NCBI RefSeq assembly: GCF_009389715.1
Contig: NW_024067986.1
Location: 248,001-312,000 of the forward strand
DNA from: Phoenix dactylifera
Taxonomy: Eukaryota; Streptophyta; Magnoliopsida; Arecales; Arecaceae
Reading direction: 5' to 3'
Length of the DNA stretch: 64,000 nucleotides
Made by a program: the position numbers and the translations under genes. Below, piece by piece: positions 53,490-64,000 of the stretch. Below the pieces are notes generated by a model. It saw nothing but the letters and a program-made list of their open reading frames with translations, made no database searches and was not told the DNA's origin. Within the stretch, counting starts at the first letter, position 1. Every line of letters starts with the position of its first letter.

Positions 53490-54180
53490 ATCGAAGAAAA
53501 GTGAAGCTAGCGTTAAGCGGAGAGACCCTATGTAAAAATATCAGCAACCTAATCTGCATTGGAAATGAAACAAATTCGAAATTGTCAGCAAGCCACACAT
53601 TCATGAACAAAGTGAAAATCAATCTTCATATGCTTGTTGCAGGCATGGAATGTTGGATTAGCGGTGAGAAATATGGCACTAAGATTGTCACACCAGAGAA
53701 ATAGCGAATCATGGCAGTAGACACCAAGTTAAGGAAGCAAATGATGGATCTAGATGAGATCGGTGGTAGCATTGACTAACCTTTTGTATTTAGATTCAAT
53801 ATTAGAGCGAGCAATAATGTGTTATTTCTTGGCAATCCAAAAAATGAGATTAGGACCAAGAAACATAGAAAATACACTGATAGAGTGACGATCATTTGGG
53901 TTCCTAGCCCAATTGGGATGAAAGGAATGAAGTTGTAAGAAAGAAGACTTAGCGGTCAAGAGTTCATGGTGAATAGCGTGTTTCAAGTAACGGCGAATAT
54001 GTTTTATAGCTTTTCAGTGAAGAGTAGTAGGGCAATGCATAAACTGATAGATATGATTAACAGAAAAGATATTGTTACGTTGCGTTAACGTAAGATACTA
54101 AAGTACTATGACAGTGCTACAATATCGAATAGGATTACCTATAGGATCACCATCATAGAGGGCCAAATGGGAGCTTGTAG
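53490..54180 (-). pseudogene. copia RNase H and RT C-terminal remnant
   Basis: Minus-strand codons in shifting frames give a YLTLT-like RT end near 54080, HWKAIKHIRRYLKHAIHH near 54000, an IWIAKK-type strand near 53840, and [16 protein letters not shown] with its catalytic Asp near 53690. They continue with KIDFHFVHE and ADIFT near 53510. The order and motifs are those of copia RNase H. Several stops make it a dead relic. The plus-strand frame at 53486-53704 is its antisense shadow. Confidence 0.7.
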
Positions 54181-54269
54181 CAATAGGCATGGACACAGGC
54201 TTAAAACCAGATATGGGTTTTTATTGGCATGTGTAAAGCATGTTGGTTTATTCAAAAAAATCATATTCT

Positions 54270-54640
54270 TTCTATTGATACCATATAGAACAGTATGCTA
54301 TCCGGAGTAGGTTGGCCATGCCGGCCTAAGATCTGAAAAAATTACTAAAAAAATAAGCAGCAATAGTAAAAAAAAATTATAGAGTGAAAAAATAAATTTA
54401 TTCAAAAAGAAATAAATGCCGAAACAATGAGTTTGGCTACTCTTGCAAAGGACCCTCAAGCCTTGGATCTCATAACCTCTTCCTTACCACAAAAGACATC
54501 TCACTAAACTCTCCCTCAACTACGTCACCATCTCCCACTAGATCTCGAAAACATCACTATCCCACTTCAACTAAAAAACAAACTCAAGAATATTTTGCCT
54601 AAGGCTCAACTTAACTAAAATAGAACAGCACTAAAAGACA
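54270..54640 (-). repeat. Second member of the copia-like LTR repeat pair (see 46129-46560)
   Basis: The minus strand reads TTCTATATGGTATCAATAG, matching the junction at 46129-46150. The two share CCTAAGGCTCAACTTAACTAA. Confidence 0.5.
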
Positions 54641-54944
54641 AACTATTCCAACTAGAAAATTAGAACAAGAAATAAATACAAACTAGAAATAAATTCTAGT
54701 ATAAGTAGGACAAGCAATGGACTTCCAACATTATCTATCTAGTCAAAGAAGCTGATGCACTATTTTGGAGAAGAAGTCGAACTCACGGCAAAGCACGAGA
54801 AGCAGATGTAGTAGTCTATAAAAGTAGCAAAACATGTAGAATATGCGGACACAACAAAGAATGAGAATATTGAGGAGAAAAAGAAAGGAATAGACGCAAA
54901 AGAGCCATAGGAGCAAAATCGGATTAGTCGTGATTCTGATACTA

Positions 54945-55165
54945 TGTCAGCGATGGGATTTAAATCTCTCCATATTAAAAAGGAGAATTTATAGATGCCT
55001 TATATAAAAAGATAAGCACAAAATGGAAATTTTTCGTGCAATCCGCATGTGGTTAGAATGAAAGCACAATGAGGAGACAGTTTTACATCAAGTGAACTAT
55101 TTTCTAACAAAAATAGTTATAGATATAGGCTAGGCGGTTTGGATAAACTTTGACTAGGTCAATAA
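54945..55165 (-). repeat. 5' LTR of the deleted copia element
   Basis: It pairs with 53229-53447. Its inner edge abuts the primer-binding site on the minus strand. Confidence 0.7.
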
Positions 55166-56167
55166 CATTGACAAAACTCTGAAGTCATCCTGGCATTAGG
55201 AATCAAAGGGATGAATTATACAGTAATTATAGTCCAGGGTTCCAGAATATTTGCTTCACATATATTCGGCCTATTCGGACGTCGGGTACCATTGCTAGAT
55301 GATCATTTCGATTAGTAAAATAAGTTGTTCTAGTGCTACCGACTTAGGTTCGAACCTATGGAGTCACACATATAGAAGTTTTTAGATTGATCAAATGGCT
55401 GATTGATGATTAAGAATCATTCAGGGATAATTTGGTTAATTCGATTGACAAATTATCCTAAGCAAAAGTTGCATTAAAATAATTATTGAATTATTGGAGG
55501 GTTAATTAGTAATTGGATTACTAATCAATTCAATTTGATTGAATTATTGGACTTTAATTAAGCCAAATTGAATTAGATTCAATTTGAGCTAAATTAGGGT
55601 TTGACCTAATTCGATCGGATTCGACCCAAGCCGATTGGGCATAACCTAATTGATCGGACTTGACCCAATTGGATTGGAATTGACTCAAGTCAATTAAGAG
55701 TTCTTATTTTATGAGGATTAAGAGTCCAAATAATCAGAATTTATTATGAAGAAGAATTCTTAAAATTTAGGACCCTAGCTTTTTTCCTTGGAGAAGAAAG
55801 ACACCTCATCCTTATTCCTAAAAGCAGTGGTGTCTATCCTCTTTATTTTTGGCCAATTTTTGGCATGAGGAAAGAGGAGGCTGTGGGGCTATTTTTTCAG
55901 AAAAATATGGCACCTCAAATCTTCCTAAAAAGATAGAAATCAAATCCCTAACTTTGTAGGGACCTGCATGACGCATTCAAGCAGGGTGGCCATTAAGCTG
56001 AAGTTTGGGGTGCAAAAACCCTATGATTTTTAGGGATTCTGGCACAAGATTAAAATAGAATTTGTTCATCTCTTAGCTTTCGATTTACTAAAATTTTTTT
56101 GGAAATTTTATCAGCAAATTCGTTGGCCAAAAAAGGTGTGAGGCGTGGGGGGTTTTTTACTTTTGGC

Positions 56168-56177
56168 TATAAAAATA
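56168..56177 (+). promoter_or_regulatory. TATA box of the copia 5' LTR
   Basis: TATAAAAATA is followed about 100 bp later by a pyrimidine-rich leader (CCTTCTTCCTCCTTC). It is the best promoter candidate for the element RNA. Confidence 0.6.
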
Positions 56178-56732
56178 GACCCCCATGCCTAGGGGTTTGC
56201 AATAAGATGGTCTTTAGAAAGGGTTATAAATTCTGAAAAAATTCTGAGAGCCAGCCACCTTCTTCCTCCTTCTTCTCCTTCATCTCCATCCTTCATCCTC
56301 TCGAAGAAGAATCAAAAGTTGAGTGCTTCGAGGGAGAAAAGTTCAGTCACGTGCAGCACCTCTGCATGAGCTAGCACTCCTGCAGTTGTGGATCTTCCTA
56401 GAGCTTCTCGCGTGGACTATCCGTAGAGCCGGGACGCATGTGCGGCTATACAAGGTGATTAAGGTATCATCAAAGTTTTCAAAGCAAAAAAGCGTATGAG
56501 ATCTGATCTCATTTAAAATTAAGATTAGAAATCAACTAGGTTGCTGAAATTCTGCATGACTACATGTTAAACATAAAATCATGCCTACTTATTTAGAATA
56601 AATGTTAAAGTCCTGGATCTATTTTGTGTAAGATATGATCTCTAGCATGTATAGAAATTAAATAGTTTAATTCATGCTTCCGCTGTAAATTTTAAAAAAA
56701 TATATGCATGCGACCACCAGGGTTCCCAACAG

Positions 56733-56745
56733 TAGTATCAGAGTC
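56733..56745 (+). other. Primer-binding site of the copia element
   Basis: TAGTATCAGAGTC, one base after the LTR end CCCAACA, resembles the initiator-Met tRNA site TGGTATCAGAGCC with two changes. Confidence 0.7.
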
Positions 56746-58444
56746 ATAGGTTCAAAGTAGTTTAAACATTTATGCCTGAAACAAGTTTTCTAATCCTAGT
56801 AATCAAGTAATCTGATTGGAATGATCACCAGGCCATCTGGTCATAGGAGAAAGAAGGGCTTATAACCCTCTTTTGCTATTCAATCCTTGAAGATGACCAA
56901 AACGAAGATTAAAAGTAGTTTTAATCTTTGTAATTAAATCTAAAATCATAGATATGTTTAGATCAGATTTAAAAGAGATTTATGATTGATTTAATTGCTG
57001 TTTTTACATGATTAATCAGATCTGAAAATTAGTTGCATGTGATGCATGAGATCTAGGTAAATTCATGTCGATGTATATATATATAAGAACATGAATAAAT
57101 CTGAAATCATAAACTTGTTTAGATTATATCTAAATAAAATTTATGATTCATTTATTTTCTGATTTTGTATGACAAATCAAATCTGAAAATAAATGCATAT
57201 GATGTATGTTGTTTAAGTTAATTCATATTAGTTTGTATATGTGATATATGAACATAAATCATCTAAGATTTAAACATGAATTAAATCCAAATTTTAAACA
57301 TGATTAATTACAAATCTCAGATCTGAAAAATAAGTTTTAAGAACTGAAACTTTGTAATTATTATGTCATTAAGAATAATGCAATGATCTGAATTTTCATA
57401 AGCTTACACTTAATGGAGAATTAAGTGATATGAAAACCTAGATCTAGAATTGTAACTCAATTCAATGACATTGCATAATTCATGGAGCATTTGGCTTAGC
57501 TCAAATCAAGTTCTTAAGATTGGGTTAGACCTAGGGTTAGAATCAAACATGGTCCAATTAGAGTTAATTGATCAAATCTAATTTAGTAACTAGATTAGGT
57601 CAAGAAAACTCTAGGTCAAATACAATACTTGTTGATTGATCAATTGCATGTCTTTGATTAGACCAAGATGGAACTTGATTGATGCTCAGAGGTAGAGCCC
57701 GAGTCATTTGAGTAATCAAATCAAAATTGATTAACCAATCGGTGTCTAAGGTAAGTTTGGCAGTTTTGACTGGTGGTTTTTAATTGGGAGCTACTCGCAC
57801 TGATTCATCTTTGTCGAGTTAATGGCATATCCCTTCCACCGATCTCACTTACTGGCTGACATGGTCAACATCTTTTGATTGGATCACTTAATGATTCGAG
57901 TTGACCCCCATATCTTAAGAAAAATCAGAGTATGGACTGATTTAGGTGTTCTTAACCGGATTGAATCTAGTTCTTATTAATCTGACTTGATGAAGTCAGT
58001 GGGAGGATCTAGATTAACTGGTTCTTCTCATATATTCTCAATTAAATCAAAATCTCTAAATTTATTAGGTTCCTAAAATGAAATAGTTATGGGGCTAACT
58101 AGGTCATAGCCTTCCGTTAAGTTGGATGATAATGAATCCAATGTTTCAATAATCATTGGAGGCGCCACACGCCTGGTGCTTATCGGACATTGGAATTATC
58201 ATTCAATATATGATGAGTTGAGTGTACCTACCAATAGGTACATATGGGTTGGCCGAGCCACACTTGGGTCCATATGCGATCTATTGGGTTCTAGTACCCA
58301 CTAAAAAGTTAAGTGTAATTCTTCGAATTTGAGGTAGAGGCTATAAATTTGTATAAAATAGTGGAAGGACCTTTGGACTAAAGTCACAGTCTTAAGGGTA
58401 TTGTCAATTCATATACTGATAGCCGATTTTCTTTTTATGCAGAA

Positions 58445-59224
58445 ATGGCCACTAGTTTGTCACTTTGTTCATTGTTGGATAATGACAAGTTGACTGGACC
58501 CAATTTCAACAACTGGCTTAAGAAACTTAAGATTGTGTTAGAGTATGAACGGATCCTTTATGTGATAACGAATCCAGCACTTGAGCAGCCTGCTGCTAAT
58601 GCACGGGGTGCGGTCAGAGAAACTTATCAGAAGTGGCTCAGTGACCGTAACACTATCGGATGCATTATGCTTGCTGTAATAAGCGATGAGTTCAGTCGCC
58701 GGTTCGAGAATGCCCAGCCCGAAGAAACTGTTCAAGTGTTGAACGAATCTTTTGGCACTCCCGACGACGTTGAAAGGCACAAGACTAGTTGTGCTATTTT
58801 CAGCGCACGAATGAAAGATGGGGCATCCGTGACTGATCATGTATTGTACATGATTGAGTTGATCGAGCGTCTGAGCACTCTCGGTTTTTCCCTTCATGAT
58901 CAATTGGGGAAAGATGCTATACTGAACTCTCTTCCTGGTTCGTACTGCCCATTTCTCACCAACTTTCGTATGACGAAACCTGTAGTAAATTATCACCAAT
59001 TGTTGGATTTACTACAAACTTTTGAGAAGGATCACCAACTCCTAAAAGGGTCGGTGAATTTAGTGGGAGGTTCGTCCAAGGATCGTGGTCCCTTTAAGAA
59101 AGGGAAGAAGAAAAACAAAAATCAAAAGAAAAAGGTGCATCGTGCTGAGCAAAGTCATACTAAGAAGAAGAAGGCTGATCAGAGTAAGGCAGAGCGCTTC
59201 TACTGTAAGAAGCAAGGGTATTGA
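58445..59224 (+). CDS. copia Gag (259 aa, ends before the zinc knuckle is complete)
   Basis: ATG 58445 opens an uninterrupted Gag of 259 residues. The N-terminus LTGPNFNNWLKKLKIVLE and the core (ETYQKWLSDRNTIGCIMLAV, FGTPDDVERHKTSCAIFSAR, LGKDAILNSLPGSYCPFL) are those of the UBN2-type copia gag. A very lysine-rich stretch (about 213-250) precedes an incomplete CCHC knuckle (FYCKKQGY), where a stop codon cuts the frame. Gag assembles particles around element RNA. In an active copy the frame would continue into protease. The intact 250 codons, in contrast to the broken pol, suggest either recent decay or a Gag-only product. Confidence 0.85.
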   Translation: MATSLSLCSLLDNDKLTGPNFNNWLKKLKIVLEYERILYVITNPALEQPAANARGAVRETYQKWLSDRNTIGCIMLAVISDEFSRRFENAQPEETVQVLNESFGTPDDVERHKTSCAIFSARMKDGASVTDHVLYMIELIERLSTLGFSLHDQLGKDAILNSLPGSYCPFLTNFRMTKPVVNYHQLLDLLQTFEKDHQLLKGSVNLVGGSSKDRGPFKKGKKKNKNQKKKVHRAEQSHTKKKKADQSKAERFYCKKQGY

Positions 59225-59729
59225 AAAGGATCTGTCCTCAGTACATTGCCTCTCCTGATCCGAATAGGCCAAAGAAAAAGATGCAATCAGTTGCAGATCA
59301 AGGTACTATATATAATAATACCTTGTAATTTCTCAATTTGTGATAATTCGACCTGGTATTGGATATCGGAAGTTCTTTTAATATTTGTAATTCGTTGTAG
59401 GGATTACAGGTCAGTGAGAGATTTGAAGAAAGCGAAAGGTTCTTAATTGTTGGAGATGGAAGATCAGTTCCAGTTCTAGCTTTAGGAATTTTGAAACTTG
59501 TATTCAATTCTCAAATAATAGTCTTAAGTGACTGTCACTTTTATCTTTCTTTTCTATTGAATGTAATTTCTGTAGGCCATGAACGGTTATGAGATTTCAA
59601 TAAAAAGAAATTATTGTAATATCGTTATGAATGGTGTTACTGTAATGCATGGACAATTGAGTAATGGGATTTACATATTATCACAGCGTGTTAATGTAAT
59701 GTACAAGTCAAGCAAGCGCCCTAGAATAG

Positions 59730-60540
59730 ATAATGTCACAGATGTCTACCTTTGGCATCATAGGCTAGGTCATATTAAAAGAACAGAATGAACAGATTAA
59801 ATAAAGAGGGAATCCTCAATGTTAATGATTGTGAATCATTGACAACCTGCGAGTCATGTCTTCTTGGTAAGATGACCAAATCATCTTTTACCGAAAAAGG
59901 TGAACGTGCAGTGACTTATTGACCCTTGTACATTCTGATGTATGTGGGCCAATGAGCACAGATGCTAGAGGTGGGTATTCATATTTCATTACGTTTACAG
60001 ACGATCTTTCGATGTATGGTTATGTCTATTCAATGAGACATAAATTTGAAGCATTTGAAATGTTCAAATTGTATCGTAATGAAGTAAAAAAACAAACTGA
60101 AAAGAGTATTAAAACCCTTCGATCAGATCGAGGGGGTGAATACCTTTCCAATGAGTTTTTGACATATCTGGGAGAGAATGAGATTCTTTCCAATGGACTC
60201 CTCCTGGTACACTGCAGTATAACGATGTATCAGAAAGGAGAAATCGAACCCTATTAGACATGGTTCGATCCATGATGGAGTTTACGATTCTGCCCATATT
60301 CTTTTGGGGATATGCACTTGAGTCAGCCTGCTACATTCTAAATAAGTTTCAAATAAGTCGGTAAATAAAACACCACATAAGATGTGGACTGGACGTAAGC
60401 CGATGCTCTCTCACCTTAGGATTTGGGGGTGTCCGGCGTACGTCAAACGTTTAAAAATAGACAAACTTGAATCCAAGTCCGACAAATATTTCTTTGTCGG
60501 TTATCTAAAGAAACTAAAGGATATTATTTCTACCTTGTTG
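59730..60540 (+). pseudogene. copia integrase remnant
   Basis: LWHHRLGHI (59750) and CESCLLGKM (59850) form the HHCC zinc site. The core follows with HSDVCGPM (first Asp), GGYSYFITFTDDLSMYGYVY and LRSDRGGEYL (second Asp). A frame change near 60220 leads to the part containing ERRNRTLLDMVRSMMEF-type codons, then LRIWGCPAYVKRL (60420). Protease codons upstream (59225-59720) are frameshifted. At least three stops or frameshifts prevent a product. It is closely related to the minus-strand integrase at 19626-20473. Confidence 0.82.
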
Positions 60541-60599
60541 AAGAACAAAATTGTTCGTAAGCAATAGAGCTATATTCTTAGAGAAGAAATTCCTTGGAG

Positions 60600-61745
60600 A
60601 AGGAAGTAGAAGCTCTAATGTTGAGCTTAGAAAAGTTCAACATGTAGAAGACCCGACACCATCCACTGAACCAGTTGAGTCTGAATTGATTAGATCAAAT
60701 CCAAAACCTATTTTAGATGCACCATTAAGACGATCAGGTAGAGTACATCAATCAGACAGATACTACGGTTTCTTAGTCCAGAACGGAGATCCTATCGAAC
60801 TTGATGAAAATGATGAGGATCCGATCACCTATATGGATGCAATGCAGAGGTATGACTCTGGTAAATGGCTTGGAGCTATGCAATCCGAAATGGAATCCAT
60901 GAAGGTCAATGATGTATGGACATTAGTTGACCCATCCGAAAGGATTAAACCCATAGGGTGTAAGTGGATTTTCAAAAAAAATGGGGAGCAGACGGTCAGG
61001 TTGAGACCTATAAAGCCCGTCTGGTTGCCAAGGAATATCACCAACGTTATGGTATTGACTATGACGAGACGTTTTCTTCCGTGGCAATGCTCAACTTCAT
61101 TCGGATTGTGCTTGCGATAGCAGCACATTTAGATTATGAAATCTGACAAATGGATGTAAAGACGCTTTTCTAAATAGAGATTTAGAAGAGGAGGTGTATA
61201 TGATGCAACCTGAAGGTTTTATATCTGCAGATGAGTCTAAGGTGTGCAAGCTTCAAAAATTCATTTATGGATTAAAGCAAGCTTCACAGAGTTGGAACAT
61301 ACGCTTTGATAAGGTAATCAAAACATATGGCTTCATTAAGAATGAAGAGAAACCTTGCATTTATAAAAGGGCAAATGTTCAGTTATTATATTTCTTATTT
61401 TGTATGTGGATGACATTCTTTTAATCGGGAACGACATTCCTGCATTACAAGAATAAAGGTTTGGCTATCATCTCAATTTGCCATGAAGAATTTGGAAGAA
61501 GCATCTTACATCCTAGGAATGAAGATCTATAGAGATAGATCTAGAAGATTGCTTGAATTATCCCAATCCACATACATTGATACTATACTGAAGAGGTTCA
61601 GTATGATTAATTCCAAAAAAGGCTATCTTCCGATGGGCCATGAAATTAACCTCTCTAAGAGGGATTGTCCGACAACCCCTCAAGAAAGAGAGAGTATGAA
61701 TAGAATTTCATATGCTTCGGCAGTGGGATCTATAAGTATGCCATG
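60600..61745 (+). pseudogene. copia reverse transcriptase remnant
   Basis: The RT starts with the usual leader (RRSGRVHQSDRYYGF, then AMQSEMESMKVNDVWTLVDP). It continues with [20 protein letters not shown] (60985-61075), QMDVK near 61150, and YMMQPEGF and YGLKQASQSWN (61200-61300). The active site YVDDILLIG is readable at 61398-61430 but in a different frame from the sequence before it. A last stretch (61483-61746) covers the connection region (LEEASYILGMKIYRD). Frameshifts at about 60980, 61150, 61390 and 61460 make it inactive. Confidence 0.83.
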
Positions 61746-62364
61746 ACATGTACTAGACCAGACGTGGCATACTCACTAGGAGTAGTGAGCAGATACCAGT
61801 CTGATCTAGGTAGCAACCACTGGAAGGTTGTAAAAATCATCCTTAAGTTTTTGAGAAATACTAAAGACTAGTGGCTTGTCTACGGTGATTCTGACTTAAA
61901 ACTTGAGGGATATATTGATTTAAGTTTTCAGTCAGATCAAAATGATAGCAAGAGCGTGTCAGGATATATCTTTAATCTTAAAGGTGAGGCCATCTGCTGA
62001 AAGAGTTCCAAGCAGCATATAGTAGCAGATTCTACATGTGAAGCAGAATACATCGCAGCATCTGATGCCGCCAAGGAAGCTGTATAGTTGTAGAAGTTCA
62101 TCAACGAGCTTGGAGTGACACTCTCCATTAATGGTCCAGTGCCTGTATTTTGTGACAACACTGGAGCCATAGCTCAAGCAAGAGAACCCAAAGCACATCA
62201 GCAGACCAAGCATATTCTACGTCGCTACCACCTGGTTGTGAGATCGTCGAACGAGGTAATATTGATTTTCAGAAGATTGACATAAAAAAAAATCTGGTTG
62301 ACCCATTTACCAAAGTCCTCGGCATCAAAGAGTTCAACGAACACAAATCGAAGATGGGTATTAG
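61746..62364 (+). pseudogene. copia RNase H remnant
   Basis: RNase H codons follow the RT with several stops: a TRPDVAYSLGVVSRYQSD-like start at 61755, then the first strand with its Asp near 61910. A CEAEYIAASDA segment with the catalytic Glu is at 62040. FCDNTGAIAQAREP (62150) holds the next Asp. The C-terminal VDPFTKVLGIKEF is near 62310. The sequence ends at 62364, where another LTR begins, so the polypurine tract and 3' LTR are lost. Confidence 0.82.
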
Positions 62365-64000
62365 TGATAAGTGCTAAATAATGCATAAATTAACTTCCTA
62401 CTCATAGCACTTATCATTATTTTTACGCACATATTTTAAATTTAAACATAAGAAAATGCATTCCCTTTATCACTACATTTTAATAAATTACTAAAAGTAA
62501 TTCAAGTTTGATTGATTTTATTGGTCGAGTCCAATCTATGCAGGTCGAGTCTAATCTATGCAGGTCAAGTCAAACTCATTTGGGATAATCCCTGGACCCA
62601 AATCACATGCATCCCGCGAATTAGATCCTCTCAGATTCTGATTCAGCCATTCATCCTAACTCCTCGGCATCACATCTCAGCCATTCACATCCAATTTCTT
62701 CACACGATTCATCCATCAAAAATAGGTCTTTCCACATGTTCAAACTTTCCAGATTTCTTCTCAAATGCCATCCCTTGCATCCCAAACCAAGATTCTCACA
62801 ATCTTCTTCCGGATTCCCTGCATCCCAGAACAGAGTCTATCTTCTCCAAAAATCAAGCATCTCATGTTCATCTTCCCATTGTATCTCCATCCCGTTTGCA
62901 TGTCGTTCACAGTTTCGCATCCAAAGCTCCTTCATTTCGTCTTCTTCCTAGTGTATGATCCTCCACGTGATTATCTCCTCCCGTGTCCAAAGAACAGAAC
63001 AAACCCACGGATTCCTCCAGCCATCAGCCGAGATCCTCTCACGTCTCCATTTCAGCTTCATCCTCCCCATTCCGTGGATCACGTCCCAGCCATCTTCTGA
63101 ACCAACCCATCCTCTTCTCAGAATCCCTTGCATCTTCATCCCGTTCGCGATTAACTCCATCGACCACGGATGAATCCCCTGCTTAGCGGAACAATCGTCC
63201 ACGTGTCCAGCTCCTCCCAGCCTCCGAAATCCTCTCAACATCCATGGCTTCCTCCGCGTTGAAGCAGCATCGACTTCTTCCAGCTGCAGCCGCAACCATT
63301 TCGGGATACGATCAAGATCAGCCTTCATCCACGGATTACTTCCAATTCCCAAGTCTCTAGCATCCGGATGTTCCATGATTCAAACTTCCAAAGCCAGCAA
63401 AATCCCAACAACTTCGGATCATTTCATGTCCACAGATCCAGCCGTTCCCAAGCTTCCTTTCTTCCGGATTGAGTCCAGTATCCACGGATAGCTCCAAATC
63501 CCAACGAAGCCAGCACCTATAACACGTCCGAGTACTCCGCGATCCGACTCCATCCACAAGTGAGCTTCATCCTTCCGCATGATCCTCCCATTTGGAACAC
63601 CACGAAACAGGGGGAGGGTCTGGTGAAGCTATAGAAGGAGAAGACTCCTCTACCTTGGAGAGCATCTCTTCTCAGGTGGAGTTCCCACAGAAGTAAAAGG
63701 AGGGAGAGAATACTTTGGGTATTTTGGAAATGACTTCCCATAGAAAAAAATAATGAAGTGCTGGAGGGAGTTTTCCATGGAAGTCACAGAAGGAAGGAGG
63801 GAGGAAGGGAAGAAGCCGATCGTGATGCAAATTGAAGCACTCTCCACTGCTGCTATCACCCACGACACCATGGAAAGCTGATCTCTTCACTAGGGCAGGA
63901 TGAAGCCCTGACACAGGCGACAACGGTTTTTGTATTTATTTACTTCTGTTCTTGAAATTGTATAAACTTCTTTGATCATAATGAATATCTTTTCATCTCA
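62365..64000 (+). repeat. LTR of another gypsy-type element (runs to the window end)
   Basis: It starts TGATAAGTGCTA immediately after copia codons stop. The AT-rich first 200 bp, the pyrimidine-rich CATCC/CCACGG middle (62600-63580) and the word GAAACAGGGGGAGGG (63604) resemble the layout of the LTR at 438-2190. No internal region is visible, so the superfamily is a guess. Open frames here are low-complexity by-products. Confidence 0.5.

Larger units (their letters stand above)
53229..55165 (-). mobile_element. Internally deleted copia element with both LTRs
   Basis: Two short LTRs (53229-53447 and 54945-55165) flank an interior with a minus-strand RNase H remnant and a primer-binding site (TAGTATCAGAATC, complement near 54930-54944). 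AACAT may be the target duplication at both ends. Gag, protease, integrase and most of RT are missing. A second copia-like LTR end (54270-54640) lies within the interior. Confidence 0.65.
55166..62364 (+). mobile_element. Ty1/copia element (Tork/TAR-like), 3' end lost
   Basis: A 5' LTR ending at 56731 (start not resolved, probably after 55165) is followed by a primer-binding site and a 1.7 kb AT-rich leader (56746-58444). Then come gag, protease, integrase, RT and RNase H in copia order. No 3' LTR is present, because the sequence passes straight into another LTR at 62365. Confidence 0.85.

Noticed and set aside
53486-53704. 72-codon plus-strand open frame
   Set aside because: The complementary strand reads as copia RNase H, so this is a shadow.
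55340-55365. GGTTCGAACCT, a tRNA B-box-like word
   Set aside because: No A box or acceptor/anticodon arms at the right distance. It lies in the likely copia LTR.
62512-63557. Several open frames of 70-150 codons in the last LTR
   Set aside because: Pyrimidine-rich repetitive LTR sequence opens all frames. Composition is not protein-like.

Overview
The window is nuclear DNA of a flowering plant. It is built mostly of nested transposable elements around two non-transposon loci: a polyol/monosaccharide transporter gene (12925-14614, +) and a box C/D snoRNA gene cluster (about 50085-50985, -). The GC-rich third codon positions of the transporter and the mix of SIRE, Tat/Athila and Tork-like retroelements suggest a monocot, possibly a palm. 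That assignment is an inference and is not proven here.

Layout. 1-2190: 5' end of a minus-strand Ty3/gypsy element (1.75 kb LTR plus primer-binding site) inserted into the reverse transcriptase of a SIRE-type Ty1/copia element. 2191-7905: rest of that SIRE element, with RT/RNase H, an intact 522-codon env-position ORF and a 1.84 kb 3' LTR carrying a phased palindrome array. 7906-8310: fragment of an unidentified exon, with an inverted sister copy at 31285-31690. 8835-12690: minus-strand LINE ending about 235 bp upstream of the transporter start codon. 12925-14614: transporter gene, two exons. 17031-17534: LINE fragment. 17689-17985: mitochondrial-type rps14, fused in frame to a copia RNase H. 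17986-27935: minus-strand copia relic split by a young non-autonomous gypsy element (21454-27568) that has a gag but two tandem-repeat arrays in place of pol. 27936-30666: minus-strand Tat-type gypsy relic. 30667-35335: decayed repeats and a DNA-transposon-like unit holding captured gene pieces, one resembling the LSM14 domain of DCP5. 39166-45783: complete PIF/Harbinger transposon with terminal inverted repeats, a TAA target duplication, a spliced DDE transposase and a spliced Myb/SANT-like gene. 46900-49740: plus-strand Tat-type integrase, an 87-bp repeat array and an antisense ORF remnant. 50085-51150: snoRNA cluster with promoter motifs. 53229-55165: internally deleted copia. 55166-62364: plus-strand copia with intact gag and broken pol. 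62365-64000: start of another LTR.

The elements give a relative chronology: old Tat gypsy, then copia, then the GAG-only gypsy (LTRs differ at 5 of 884 positions by eye), and separately SIRE interrupted by the Athila/Tat-like element. The most notable signals are the 21-bp-phased GAGTCGACTC palindromes in the SIRE LTR and before its env-position ORF, the copia-rps14 chimera, the snoRNA cluster, and the 605-bp higher-order duplication within the 121-bp array.
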